This document shows positions 1 through 9,656 of a stretch of 38,899 nucleotides of DNA, one piece after another (within the stretch, counting starts at the first letter, position 1; the number at the start of each line of letters is the position of its first letter). The translations under genes and the position numbers were made by a program. The stretch comes from UBA2645 sp044360285 (GTDB taxonomy: Bacteria > Pseudomonadota > Alphaproteobacteria > Rickettsiales > UBA1997): the NCBI GenBank assembly GCA_044360285.1, contig JBIKKP010000010.1, positions 1 through 38,899 on the forward strand. Direction: 5' to 3'. The notes under the pieces were generated by a model. That model saw nothing but the letters and a program-made list of their open reading frames with translations, was not told where the DNA came from and did not search any database.

Positions 1-402
1 GGCATGCAGCTGCTAAATGTGCTGCATGGCGGCAAAGTAATTCAGCATATTCCTGATGAAAAAAATTTGATGGATCACGAACAAAGCCACAACGAAGATT
101 ACAAAGATTACGCCAAAGGTTATCACGAGGTAGCAATTGAGCGTAATTCAAAACTTTTTGAAATTGTGGGCAAAGAAAAAATTCTCACTAATTCATCACA
201 TCACCAAGCGGCAAGAAATGCGGGGGAAAACTTGAGAATTGTAGCTCGCGCTTCAGACGGAGTTATTGAAGCGGTTGAAAAACCAAATCATGATTTTTGT
301 CTTGGCGTGCAGTGGCATCCAGAATTTGAAACCTCGGAAGCAGATAGAAAAATTTTTGAAAACTTCGTTGCTGCAGCGAAAAAATATAAGGAATCGAAAT
401 GA
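1..402 (+). CDS. Class I glutamine amidotransferase-like hydrolase (peptidase C26, PuuD-like), 5' end outside window
   Basis: This is the C-terminal part of a gamma-glutamyl hydrolase-type protein. The reading frame is already open at base 1, and the first residues (G-M-Q-L-L-N-V) match the stretch just after the nucleophile Cys in the family pattern C-R-G-x-Q, so the nucleophile lies outside the window. The catalytic His-x-Glu is visible in GVQWHPE about 30 residues from the end. Members of this family hydrolyse gamma-glutamyl amide bonds, for example in gamma-glutamyl-GABA during polyamine breakdown; the exact substrate cannot be read here. The stop overlaps the rluB start as ATGA, which suggests translational coupling. 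Confidence 0.85.
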   Translation, partial: GMQLLNVLHGGKVIQHIPDEKNLMDHEQSHNEDYKDYAKGYHEVAIERNSKLFEIVGKEKILTNSSHHQAARNAGENLRIVARASDGVIEAVEKPNHDFCLGVQWHPEFETSEADRKIFENFVAAAKKYKESK

Positions 403-1139
403 ACGAAGAAAAATCGAAAGAAAAACCAGAGGGAATTCGCATCGCAAAAGTGATCGCGCAAGCCGGGCACTGCTCGCGTCGTGAGGCCGAAGAGTTGATT
501 GCTGAAGGACGCGTGGCAGTAAATGGCATCACAATTAAAAGCCCGGCAACTTTCATTACCGATCATTCAATCAAAATTGATGGCAAGCTCATCAATGAAA
601 AACAAACGCAACGTGTGTGGCTTTTTCACAAGCCGGTTGGCGTTTTGACTACAACTAAAGATCCGCAAGGCCGCAAAACTATTTTCGATTTTTTGCCAAA
701 AAATTTGCCGCGCGTAATTTCGGTTGGTCGCTTAGATTACAACACTGAAGGCCTGCTGCTGCTTACAACCAGCGGCGAATTGGCTCGCTACATGGAATTG
801 CCAAAAACCGCCTGGGTTCGTAAATATCGCGCGCGTGTTTTTGGAAAAATAAATCACGAAAGACTGAAAAAACTTGAGAAGGGAATCACCGTGGATGGCG
901 TGCGTTATCGCGGAATTACCGTTGAAGTTGAGGTTGAAAAACCGTCAAACTCTTGGCTGAAAATCAGTTTGCAGGAAGGGAAAAATCGCGAGATTCGTAA
1001 AGTGATGGAGCATTTGGGTCTGCAGGTGAATCGCCTAATTCGCGTTTCTTTTGGACCGTTTAGTTTGGGAACGTTGAATGTTTGCGAGATTCAAGAAGTG
1101 ACCAAAGCAATGATGAAGAATTTTTTTCCAAAGGTTTAA
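399..1139 (+). CDS. rluB: Ribosomal large subunit pseudouridine synthase B (RsuA/RluB family)
   Basis: A 246-residue pseudouridine synthase expected to modify 23S rRNA near position 2605. An N-terminal S4 RNA-binding domain is visible at about residues 12-60 (KVIAQAGHCSRREAEELI). The catalytic domain carries the family motif GRLDYNTEGLLLLT with the nucleophilic Asp, and a later motif EGKNREIRKVMEHLG. The length is normal for a short RluB. The start is fixed by the ATGA overlap with the upstream gene and an AAGGA Shine-Dalgarno six bases before the ATG, one of few clear ones in the window. RluB is preferred over RsuA or RluE on the overall motif spacing, but the target base is inferred. Confidence 0.9.
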   Translation: MNEEKSKEKPEGIRIAKVIAQAGHCSRREAEELIAEGRVAVNGITIKSPATFITDHSIKIDGKLINEKQTQRVWLFHKPVGVLTTTKDPQGRKTIFDFLPKNLPRVISVGRLDYNTEGLLLLTTSGELARYMELPKTAWVRKYRARVFGKINHERLKKLEKGITVDGVRYRGITVEVEVEKPSNSWLKISLQEGKNREIRKVMEHLGLQVNRLIRVSFGPFSLGTLNVCEIQEVTKAMMKNFFPKV

Positions 1140-1146
1140 TCTCAAA

Positions 1147-1241
1147 CCGTCATCCTTGAAGCTGCAAGCTTCGAGGATCTCGTTTTGTTCAATGCTAAAC
1201 GCATGAGATTCTCGAATTGCTGTGCAATTCAAGGATGACGG
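1147..1241. repeat. Nested palindromic intergenic element between convergent genes
   Basis: The outer arms CCGTCATCCTTGAA (1147-1160) and TTCAAGGATGACGG (1228-1241) are perfect inverted copies. Inside lie two small hairpins, AAGCtgcAAGCTT-like near 1159-1171 and GAATTGctgtGCAATTC at 1214-1230, plus a near-complementary pair CGAGGATCTCG and TGAGATTCTCG, so the whole can fold as a cruciform. It sits between rluB (+) and the ABC-F gene (-). A related half copy is at 24537-24580. Confidence 0.75.
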
Positions 1242-1273
1242 CAGGAAAAAATAAAGATGACAAGTTTGCTGTA

Positions 1274-2764
1274 CTAATGATCCTTCCAACCAACCCGCTT
1301 CAAGAAATACTCATAAGAATCATCGAAAGTGAAGGTTTTTCCGTCGTCGAAAATAATTAATTTATTGGCGATTTCTTGCAAAAAATACTCATCATGCGTC
1401 ACCATAATCACCGCGCCTTCAAAGTTTCGAATCGCTTCCATCAAGGCGTCGCAAGATTCCATATCCAAGTGATTCGTCGGCTCATCGAGCAACAACAAAT
1501 TCACACCTTTAAGCAAAATTTTTCCAAGCGTCACGCGACTTTTTTCGCCACCGGAAAGAACTGAGATTCGTTTATTGGCCAAATCACCAGAAAACATCAT
1601 ATTGCCGCAAACCTGGCGCACTCTAGTGACGGGAAGCTTCTCGTCAACTTTTTGCAACTCTTCATAAATCGAAGAATTTTTATCTAAGCGGTCGATATTC
1701 ATCTGCCCGAAATAACCAATATCGGCTTTTGGATTAATTTTAACACTGCCTTTCAAACCAGATAAATCGCCGGTCAACAGCTTGAGTAAAGTCGATTTTC
1801 CTTTGCCGTTTTTTCCAATCACACAAATTTTATCGCCATTAGCAACTTTGAACGACAGATTGTTGATCAGCAGATTTTGTGGATCATAACCAAAAGCCAA
1901 ATTCTCGACTTCAACCATGTTGTCTTTGCTGCCAAATTCTTTGTGATTAAATTTGAACTCTAACGTATCGACATCGAGCAATTTTTCCTTCACTTCAATT
2001 TTTTCGAGCATCTTCACGCGAGACTGAACGCGGCTTGCTTGACTTGCCTTGGCGCCAAAACGATCAATCCATTCTTGGGTTTTTTGGCGCTGCTTTTCTT
2101 CGTTAATACGTGTTTTTTCGTAAATTTCTTCCTCAGCAGCGATTTTCTCGCGCAGACCTTTTGTGTTGCCAGGAACTTTTCTGAATTGATTGCGATGAAT
2201 GATTAAAGTGTGCGTAATCACACTATCCATAAAGCCGCGATCATGCGTAATTAAAATCAACTCGCCACGCCAATTCTGCAAAAATTCTTTAAGCCAACGA
2301 ATTGAGTGGATATCGAGATAGTTTGTTGGCTCGTCCAACAACAGCATTTGCGGCTCAAGCAAAAGCAATTTTGCTAAATTTAATTTAACTTGATAACCGC
2401 CGGAGAAATTTTTTGGATCCTTCTCGAGGTCTTCGTACGTAAAGCCCAGGCCATATAAAATGTTTTCACCTTTCCAACCTTCATGCTCACGATCTTCAGG
2501 CAAAACTGAGCAAATTTCTTCTAAAACTGTGTTGTGAGTGAAATGAATATGTTGCTCAAGGTGCCCAATTTTGTAGCCGCGCGGGATTTCAATTTCGCCG
2601 CTATCTGGCTCAAGTTGTTTCAAAATTAACTTTAGAAACGTACTTTTGCCACTGCCGTTGCGACCAATCAATCCAACCTTCTCGCGCCCATTGATGATGA
2701 AATTTACTTCCGAAAAAATCTCGCGACCAGAAAAGGAAATTGAGAGGTTTTTTGCTCTTATCAT
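1274..2764 (-). CDS. ABC-F family ATPase (translation factor type)
   Basis: A 496-residue soluble protein with two tandem ATP-binding cassettes and no membrane segments, the hallmark of the ABC-F family, whose members act on the ribosome (EttA, YbiT, Uup) or protect it. Cassette 1 has Walker A GRNGSGKST near residue 36, signature FSGGYQVKLNLAKLL and Walker B LLLLDEPTNYLD. Cassette 2 has Walker A GKNGKGKST, signature LSGGEKSRVTLGKIL and Walker B LLLLDEPTNHLD. A charged helical linker of about 80 residues joins them. There is no long C-terminal coiled coil as in Uup. All catalytic motifs are intact. Which ABC-F subgroup it belongs to cannot be settled by eye. Confidence 0.92.
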   Translation of the reverse strand: MIRAKNLSISFSGREIFSEVNFIINGREKVGLIGRNGSGKSTFLKLILKQLEPDSGEIEIPRGYKIGHLEQHIHFTHNTVLEEICSVLPEDREHEGWKGENILYGLGFTYEDLEKDPKNFSGGYQVKLNLAKLLLLEPQMLLLDEPTNYLDIHSIRWLKEFLQNWRGELILITHDRGFMDSVITHTLIIHRNQFRKVPGNTKGLREKIAAEEEIYEKTRINEEKQRQKTQEWIDRFGAKASQASRVQSRVKMLEKIEVKEKLLDVDTLEFKFNHKEFGSKDNMVEVENLAFGYDPQNLLINNLSFKVANGDKICVIGKNGKGKSTLLKLLTGDLSGLKGSVKINPKADIGYFGQMNIDRLDKNSSIYEELQKVDEKLPVTRVRQVCGNMMFSGDLANKRISVLSGGEKSRVTLGKILLKGVNLLLLDEPTNHLDMESCDALMEAIRNFEGAVIMVTHDEYFLQEIANKLIIFDDGKTFTFDDSYEYFLKRVGWKDH

Positions 2765-2887
2765 TTTGATTATCTTGATGTTTGGTTTCTATATCACAGC
2801 ACTGCACGCAAATCGTATTTATGATGGCAAAATAGAGTTCATCACCGTCTGCTGCGCCTTATGCGACTAAATTTGTAAAAGCTTTGT

Positions 2888-3817
2888 ATGAAAAAAATAC
2901 CCCTTCTTGTCACTTTATTTTTCTTCCTAAGTCCGTCTTTTTTGGCAGCCCAAAGTATGAAAGCGCGCGAAATGCCAAAGCCAATAGATTATCCAGTGAC
3001 GGTGCGCGATACTTGGTATAAAACAGAAGAGTTGCGTCAGCAAAAAGAGGAAATGCTACTTACAAAATACTCAAAACATCTCAGCAAAAAAACCAAACCC
3101 TTGACTAGAAAGCCGCCAGGCATCCTTTTTCTTACAAAAGATCCCGGAGAAGCAAAAGATATTGAATACTCAATTAAGACCGATTCTGGAAAAATCATCA
3201 CCAAAAATTACTGCAGCTTGATTGGAAAATGTATTGGCTACAACAATTTTGGCGGCTCGGGAGAGGTTGTGGATAGTGAATTCAGACTGCTTGATGTCAA
3301 AAGAGATAATGCAATTTTTTATCACTTTTTCCTAACGGAATCACATGGCGGCGGTCCGTCATTTGATGTGGTTAATTTACACAGCGGAAGATCAATTACC
3401 TTGTATGACACAATAAATTTTTCTCCCAATGGAAGGGTCATAGTTGAATTCAGGTCTGCAGATTTTTGCGAAGAATGCACCGAATCAAGCAGCGGCTTCA
3501 ATATCGATATTTACGAAATAAACGAAGAGCATGATTATGTCTTAACTTCAAGAACAGAAGAGTTGGACAGCAATTCCACAGGAAATTCATATTTTTTATC
3601 ACGCAATCCGCAATGTGGCCCAACGCCATTTTTTCACTCATGGAAAAATAACGATGAAATCAGAATATCGATGACAGAACCAAATAATGCCAATAGCGGC
3701 GCCAGAGCGATATTAAAATACGATCTAAAAACAAAAAATTGGAGCTGCAAAAAGACCGATGAACTATTTCCAAGCCCTCAAAAGCCTGAAGAATATAACT
3801 CTTATATCGCAGATTAA
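2888..3817 (+). CDS. Putative secreted/periplasmic protein, function unknown
   Basis: A 309-residue protein that I do not recognise. It begins with a clear Sec signal peptide (MKKIPLLVTLFFFLSPSFLAAQS), with likely cleavage after AAQ at about residue 22. The mature part has several Cys residues (around YCSLIGKC, CEEC and later ones) that could form disulfides, and no further membrane segment. Repeated aromatic and beta-prone stretches suggest a mostly beta fold. The gene is divergent from the ABC-F gene and converges on queE with only six bases between the stops, so no terminator element separates them. The start is chosen because the signal peptide begins there. Confidence 0.7.
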   Translation: MKKIPLLVTLFFFLSPSFLAAQSMKAREMPKPIDYPVTVRDTWYKTEELRQQKEEMLLTKYSKHLSKKTKPLTRKPPGILFLTKDPGEAKDIEYSIKTDSGKIITKNYCSLIGKCIGYNNFGGSGEVVDSEFRLLDVKRDNAIFYHFFLTESHGGGPSFDVVNLHSGRSITLYDTINFSPNGRVIVEFRSADFCEECTESSSGFNIDIYEINEEHDYVLTSRTEELDSNSTGNSYFLSRNPQCGPTPFFHSWKNNDEIRISMTEPNNANSGARAILKYDLKTKNWSCKKTDELFPSPQKPEEYNSYIAD

Positions 3818-3823
3818 TTTGGC

Positions 3824-4501
3824 TTATTTCACGCCTAAAATTTTGTGAATTTGCAGCGATAAAAAATATCCATGATTTTTGCAGAGATTTTTTACATGCT
3901 CTAGATTTGCTTGGTTCTTGGCTTCATCATATTCATCCATTGGCTGAACATAAATTGGAATGTTGAATTTTTCTTGCCCAACTTCAGCGATTTCTTGGTA
4001 ATTTGGATGAGTTTTTGAGATAATAAATTTGAAAGCGTTAACGCGCGACAGCAGGTCTGGTCTGATTGCGTGATACTTGCCATTCGAAACTTTTGGTGAA
4101 CAAATAATTTTTACTTCCGCTGGCAATTTGCGAAAAATTGTGCCGTTGGTTTCGATTTGTACCAAAAATTCTCGCGCCACTAATTCTTTACAAAGCCGCT
4201 CTATTGGCTGGCGCATTGGCTCTCCGCCAGTGATGACAATAAGCTTTCTTACAATTTTTCCTTCAGCATTTTTTGCTAATTTTTCAACTTCCAATATCAG
4301 TTGGTGCAGCGAGTAATTTTGATAAGTTTCAAATTCTGTATCACAAAAATCGCAAGCTAAGTTGCAACCTCCCAGCCGCACAAATACTGATGGATGACCA
4401 ACATAAGGCCCCTCGCCTTGCAGAGTTGCGAAGATTTCTTGCACATCAAGCGCCAGACCATCGTGCGTTTCAGCTTTAAGAATTTTGTTTTTACCAAACA
4501 T
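3824..4501 (-). CDS. queE: 7-carboxy-7-deazaguanine synthase QueE (radical SAM)
   Basis: A 225-residue radical SAM enzyme that converts 6-carboxytetrahydropterin to 7-carboxy-7-deazaguanine in the queuosine tRNA modification pathway. The [4Fe-4S] motif CxxxCxxC is seen as C46-N-L-A-C50-D-F-C53, the spacing used by QueE. The GEGP substrate motif is at about residues 29-32 and the SAM-binding GGEP at about 93-96. The length is usual for the family. It is the last gene of a closely packed minus-strand run; the dioxygenase upstream ends two bases before its ATG. No other queuosine gene is present in the window. Confidence 0.92.
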   Translation of the reverse strand: MFGKNKILKAETHDGLALDVQEIFATLQGEGPYVGHPSVFVRLGGCNLACDFCDTEFETYQNYSLHQLILEVEKLAKNAEGKIVRKLIVITGGEPMRQPIERLCKELVAREFLVQIETNGTIFRKLPAEVKIICSPKVSNGKYHAIRPDLLSRVNAFKFIISKTHPNYQEIAEVGQEKFNIPIYVQPMDEYDEAKNQANLEHVKNLCKNHGYFLSLQIHKILGVK

Positions 4502-4503
4502 TT

Positions 4504-5496
4504 TTATCTTGTGCGGTTGTTTTCTTTGTGACGAAACGGCAGCAATAAAACATCTCTGTCACCCCTGCCACCCTCTCTGCCATGCAGGCCTTCGTCATTC
4601 CTAATTGCAAACATCGTGCTTTCCTCAATACAAAATTTTGGGGTCTCTTCACTTACTGCCAAGGAAAGAGTGATGTCTCGAAACTCTTGCAAAGCCTTTT
4701 CCACCTCTTCTTTTTTAAATTCGCTATCCAAATTAAACTCGTCAAACTTACCAAAATTTTCATTGAAACTCAAGGCTCTGGCGCCTCTTTTATTCACATA
4801 AAAAATGGGGAAATGCGTTCTACTTCTTGGGATGTCGCTGCGTTCGTCATGTTCATAATAAACGCTAGTAAAAATTGGACTCGATAATATCGCGCGAGTT
4901 TTTTCAGACATTTTATCGTAAATATCACCAGCTCCCAAAACATAAGTTCTCACTCTGTCACCCGATAGCCTTATTCCAACCAAGGATATTAGATCAATTC
5001 CCGAATCTTGCGCAGCAAAAGCACTGCTCACATCTTGATGAGGATCAAGAGGCACCGTTATGCCATCTTTTGTTGAACCAACTCTTGAAACTCTTTCTGC
5101 AAAAACCCCTTTATCCAAAGGAATGAAGTCAACTAGCTTTGAAATTACACTAGCAAAATTAGCTCCAGCCACTTCTCCCGCGGGCATGTTTGATAGGTAA
5201 AGGCCAAAAGCATCTTTATCTCTTTTAAACCTTCCAATAACACTTAAAAAATCCTTCACCTCCTTATCATCACTTGCATCAAGTAAATCTGTGAGATGCG
5301 CCGTAATCCGAGAAATTGCTTTTTCCTCAGGAGGCATTAAGTATTTTACTCCATCCTTCAGAGAAAAACCTTCTTCAAATTTTTCTCTCAAGACATTTGG
5401 AACCCTTGCTTGCAAGACGGAAAAAGACCTGATACCGCAACCAATACTAGATAGCCCAGAAGCAATTGGTCGTGATAGTTGCGATAAAGGACGCAT
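4504..5496 (-). CDS. Fe(II)/2-oxoglutarate-dependent dioxygenase (TauD / clavaminate synthase-like)
   Basis: A 330-residue protein whose layout fits the TauD/clavaminate synthase-like superfamily. The first iron ligands appear as H153-x-D155 in PLDPHQD, followed by the usual block (SLVGIRL ... LGAGDIYDKMSEKTRAILSSPIF). The distal His is H305 in the C-terminal GLHGR motif, and the basic residues that follow (GDRDVLLLPFRHK) are placed to bind the 2-oxoglutarate carboxylate. The substrate is unknown; relatives hydroxylate amino acids or small acids. The first 40 residues are unusual: Arg and Ser rich with the first acidic residue at Glu38, resembling a mitochondrial presequence. It lies between the GNAT gene (11-bp gap) and queE (2-bp gap). 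Confidence 0.7.
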   Translation of the reverse strand: MRPLSQLSRPIASGLSSIGCGIRSFSVLQARVPNVLREKFEEGFSLKDGVKYLMPPEEKAISRITAHLTDLLDASDDKEVKDFLSVIGRFKRDKDAFGLYLSNMPAGEVAGANFASVISKLVDFIPLDKGVFAERVSRVGSTKDGITVPLDPHQDVSSAFAAQDSGIDLISLVGIRLSGDRVRTYVLGAGDIYDKMSEKTRAILSSPIFTSVYYEHDERSDIPRSRTHFPIFYVNKRGARALSFNENFGKFDEFNLDSEFKKEEVEKALQEFRDITLSLAVSEETPKFCIEESTMFAIRNDEGLHGREGGRGDRDVLLLPFRHKENNRTR

Positions 5497-5507
5497 ATCT
5501 AAATTTC

Positions 5508-5981
5508 TTACGTTAGAGTTGTTGTCATATTTAATTTCATCCCTTCGTGACTTGCAACAAAGCCAATTTTTTCATAAAAGCGATGTGCGTCTTTTCTCTG
5601 CTTATTGCTAGTCAATTGAATAATTTTTACTTCGTGTTTTTTAGCAAATTCGATCGCTTTTTGCATCATCCAACTGCCAATTCCGCGGTTAGAAAATTTA
5701 TCAGAAACCCTTACTGATTCAATGTTCATGCGCTTTGCGCCTTGCAGAGGAAGAGACGGTATGATTGTTAGGTGACAAGTTCCAATTACATCACCTTCAA
5801 ATTCAACAACGGCTAAAAAATTATTTTTATCAGCGGAAATTTCGACGAAGGCTTGGCGATATTTTTGTAAATCATCTAGATTTTCGCGCGCCTTACCCAG
5901 CATATCGTCAGCAAGCATTGCCACGATTGGCTCCAGGTCACTTTCTTTGGCTTGACGAAAAGTTAATTTCCAGAAATCCAT
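5508..5981 (-). CDS. GNAT family N-acetyltransferase
   Basis: A 157-residue acetyltransferase of the GCN5-related fold. The acetyl-CoA pyrophosphate-binding motif is visible in SNRGIGSWMMQKAIEFAKK (Q/R-x-x-G-x-G/A type), followed by the C-terminal DAHRFYEKIGF motif. The acceptor substrate is unknown. The start is set at the ATG at 5979-5981 because it overlaps the stop of the upstream tautomerase gene as TAATG; a longer reading begins at 6017 but would overlap that gene by 37 bases and adds only a poor N-terminus. Confidence 0.85.
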   Translation of the reverse strand: MDFWKLTFRQAKESDLEPIVAMLADDMLGKARENLDDLQKYRQAFVEISADKNNFLAVVEFEGDVIGTCHLTIIPSLPLQGAKRMNIESVRVSDKFSNRGIGSWMMQKAIEFAKKHEVKIIQLTSNKQRKDAHRFYEKIGFVASHEGMKLNMTTTLT

Positions 5982-6457
5982 TAATTTCCAATACGAATTT
6001 TTTGATAAGTGGCGCACTCCATGTCGACAATATCGACCGAAATATCGCAGCGTTTATTGATTAGTTCGCTATTAGCAGGAATTGCAATATGACCTACACC
6101 AGTGATTGTGTCGGCAATTTGATGAGCGACTTCAACGATTTTATCTGTAGCGCTTGGAGAAAATTCCAATGTTTCGTAAATTTTTTTAGCAGCAGCTAGA
6201 GATTTTTCGGCTAGTTGTTTCTTAACCTCAGCCGATCTTCCGGAAAGGATTTTTATGGTGATGTGTAAAAAAGATGACTCTTCCTGACTCAATTTTCCAA
6301 CCAGATATTCACCAAAAGCAAAGCTGCGACACTTACACTGGTCTGGGTCAAAATTACCTTCAGCAACTGAAGGCATAATGTTTAGGATTTCTTTTTGAAG
6401 AGATTGGATTGCGCTTGGCGAGATATCGGCAGAATGCTCGATAATGAGATGAGGCAT
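5981..6457 (-). CDS. 5-carboxymethyl-2-hydroxymuconate isomerase-like tautomerase (HpaF/CHMI family)
   Basis: A 158-residue protein starting MPHLIIEHSADI, the usual N-terminus of CHMI enzymes, where Pro-1 after Met removal is the catalytic base of the tautomerase superfamily. The start at 6457 is chosen for this reason; the frame is open to 6499. A middle block with CKCRSF and FLHITIKILSGRSAEVKKQLAE matches the family. It is longer than the usual 115-130 residues: about 35 extra C-terminal residues (from GHIAIPANSE on) have no counterpart that I recognise. No other homoprotocatechuate pathway gene is nearby, so the substrate is uncertain. It is the first ORF after 16S rRNA, on the same strand. 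Confidence 0.75.
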   Translation of the reverse strand: MPHLIIEHSADISPSAIQSLQKEILNIMPSVAEGNFDPDQCKCRSFAFGEYLVGKLSQEESSFLHITIKILSGRSAEVKKQLAEKSLAAAKKIYETLEFSPSATDKIVEVAHQIADTITGVGHIAIPANSELINKRCDISVDIVDMECATYQKIRIGN

Positions 6458-6483
6458 AATCGTAATTTTTTCGTGTTTGTAAT

Positions 6484-6510
6484 TTTTCGAGAAAAACAAA
6501 GGCGATAGTC
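6484..6510 (-). other. Distal arm of the 16S rRNA processing stem
   Basis: These 27 bases are the inverted complement of 8180-8206 on the other side of the 16S gene, with a single difference that gives a G-U pair in RNA. In the transcript they would form a long duplex bringing the two ends of pre-16S rRNA together, the usual RNase III substrate. Between this arm and the 16S end lie small hairpins, including GGCC-TTCG-GGCC (UUCG tetraloop) on the minus strand near 6529-6540 and GCAAGCTA/TAGCTTGC at 6551-6572. Confidence 0.75.
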
Positions 6511-6606
6511 ATGCCCGAAAGCATGGCCCGAAGGCCGACTCTATGTTTTTGCAAGCTATGTTAGTAGCTTGCGTGGAAATCTTACCCGAAGGCGATTTCT
6601 TATTTT

Positions 6607-8094
<1,488 letters not shown>

Positions 8095-8179
8095 GAGAAT
8101 TTGTTCTGACTTACTCAAATAAATCTGACATAAAAGAGCTTTCGCTCTCTTCTTGAGACTTAAAAGAGATAGTCGAATC

Positions 8180-8206
8180 GACTATCGCCTTTATTTTTCT
8201 CGAAAA
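8180..8206 (-). other. Proximal arm of the 16S rRNA processing stem, in the leader
   Basis: The leader arm complements 6484-6510 (26 of 27 positions plus one G-U). Its start overlaps a local perfect hairpin GATAGTCGA-a-TCGACTATC (8168-8186), so two alternative folds compete, and it is followed upstream by another hairpin ACTTTTGAT/ATCAAAAGT (8206-8229). The rest of the 8095-8465 leader holds no protein gene. Confidence 0.75.
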
Positions 8207-8418
8207 CTTTTGATTCAAAAATCAAAAGTCAAAAACACGAATATTTACGATTTTAAACAGCTTAAAACTGGTGACGAAGACTACAAAAAAAGCCGCTGAA
8301 GCAAAGCTCCAGAGCTTTTGATAAGAAATCGCTATAATTTCAATTGAACCCCGACTTTCACAAAGAACATCAACATTTAAAAGCTAATCAACTTTTTTGT
8401 GGTCCGGGGAGGCGCGGC

Positions 8419-8446
8419 AAGTTATGAGTCCTTTTTTTCTTGTCAA
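8419..8446 (-). promoter_or_regulatory. Putative 16S rRNA promoter
   Basis: On the minus strand a consensus -35 TTGACA (8441-8446) is followed after 16 bases by TAACTT (8419-8424) as a -10 candidate. Directly downstream comes a GC-rich stretch GCCGCGCCTCCCCGG in an otherwise AT-rich leader, the kind of discriminator seen at stringently controlled rRNA promoters. The transcript would have a leader of roughly 320 bases. Inferred from sequence only; the -10 is weak. Confidence 0.5.
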
Positions 8447-8465
8447 GCAGGCAAGTGACTTTTTT

Positions 8466-9500
8466 CTAGGCCGAAGTTTTTCTTACCAAAAGACCTTGCA
8501 TGAAAGCAGTAAGGACAAGCTTTGGCGGCAGTTGCCCTTTTTTGATTTTTACCTCTAATTTCTCAACTTCCTGCAAAATTTTTATTAAAAAATTCATCGA
8601 AGAGTTTTTCAAAATTTTACGAAACTCACCTTCAGCTTTAAAAAAAAGTCGCTGATTTTTTACCGCTTCATCAAAATCAAGTTGTCCGCGATCCATGTCA
8701 GATCTAGCTTGGTAGAGTTTTTGTAAATAGTTAGAAAGAAAACGAAGCAACATAATTGCATCAACATTGTTGCGAAAAAGTTTTTCTAATTGCGTGAATG
8801 CGAGTTCAAAATTTTTCGCTGCAAAACTCATCACAAATTCGTTAATAGAAATTTCTGACTCAGATGCGGTGAGAGTTTGAAAATCCTCGGCGCTTAGCGT
8901 TTTTTTCTCACCTAAAAAAACTAAAATTTTTTCAATTTCCGCTAAAATTAATTGGCGATTTTTTCCGAATTTTTCCAAGAAAATTTCAACAATTTGCGCA
9001 TCGAATTGTAGATGTTTTTTGACTAATTCTTCTTGAATAAATTTCTTAATTGAGCGTTCATCATCTTCGTAGCACGCTAGAGCTGCAAAGCTTGCGCTAT
9101 CTTCGCAAATTTTTCGCAAAGCCGAAGATTTATCTAAATCGCCCGCTTGAATCAAAAGAAAATTATCAGTTTTTTTTGCAAAATCCTTGTCTTCAACAAT
9201 CAGCTTTAGAGCCGCTCCAACAGCCACATCGCAATCTTTTACGATAATTAATTTTCGCCCCCCCAGCATCGACAAAGAAAAAAATTCATCAGCGAGCGCC
9301 GCCTTATCTTCGCTCAAACGCTCTTTACTCAAGTTGGCAACCAAAAATGGATCGGACAAATCTGGAGCAATTTGTTTAGCAATAATGTCGCTTCTAGACG
9401 CAACAAGCGAAGCTTCTGGACCAAATATCAAACAACCGCAAATTTTTTCTGCGGCAATTTTTTGGATGTAATTATCGATTTGCGCTGAGGCGATTTTCAT
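8466..9500 (-). CDS. holA: DNA polymerase III subunit delta
   Basis: A 344-residue clamp-loader subunit that opens the beta sliding clamp during replication. It has the family layout: N-terminal region with CGCLIFGPEASLV in place of the usual Y-L-L-x-G-x-E/D, a central block F-F-S-L-S-M-L-G-G-R-K-L-I-I-V, then the helical C-terminal collar domain with LLRFLSNYLQKLYQAR and the ending QLPPKLVLTAFMQGLL. There is no intact Walker A, as expected for delta. The length is normal. It reads toward the 16S gene from the upstream side and is divergent from tonB, with 156 bases between the starts. Confidence 0.9.
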   Translation of the reverse strand: MKIASAQIDNYIQKIAAEKICGCLIFGPEASLVASRSDIIAKQIAPDLSDPFLVANLSKERLSEDKAALADEFFSLSMLGGRKLIIVKDCDVAVGAALKLIVEDKDFAKKTDNFLLIQAGDLDKSSALRKICEDSASFAALACYEDDERSIKKFIQEELVKKHLQFDAQIVEIFLEKFGKNRQLILAEIEKILVFLGEKKTLSAEDFQTLTASESEISINEFVMSFAAKNFELAFTQLEKLFRNNVDAIMLLRFLSNYLQKLYQARSDMDRGQLDFDEAVKNQRLFFKAEGEFRKILKNSSMNFLIKILQEVEKLEVKIKKGQLPPKLVLTAFMQGLLVRKTSA

Positions 9501-9607
9501 GGCTATTGTTTTTGGAAGAAATTTTTGGCGGCACTTTTTTACCTATTTCCAAAGCCGCATTAAAAAAATCACAAATTAAGATTTTTGATATTGACTATCG
9601 CTTTCAT

Positions 9608-9626
9608 GATAACAATTTTCATTCTC
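9608..9626 (+). promoter_or_regulatory. Fur-box-like operator upstream of tonB-exbB-exbD
   Basis: GATAACAATTTTCATTCTC matches the classical 19-base Fur consensus GATAATGATAATCATTATC at 14 positions. It overlaps the -10 of a candidate promoter (TTGATA at 9585-9590, 16 bases, TGATAA at 9607-9612) and ends 30 bases before the tonB ATG. Iron-bound Fur would repress transcription from this position. Assignment is by consensus match only. Confidence 0.6.
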
Positions 9627-9656
9627 GTTCTTTTTTAAAATCGAAAAAAATCGAAA

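Noticed and set aside
8281..8330. Possible intrinsic terminator or attenuator in the 16S leader
   Set aside because: The minus strand has GC-rich paired bases followed by a T run, but the stem is imperfect and a terminator here would block 16S transcription, so I do not call it.
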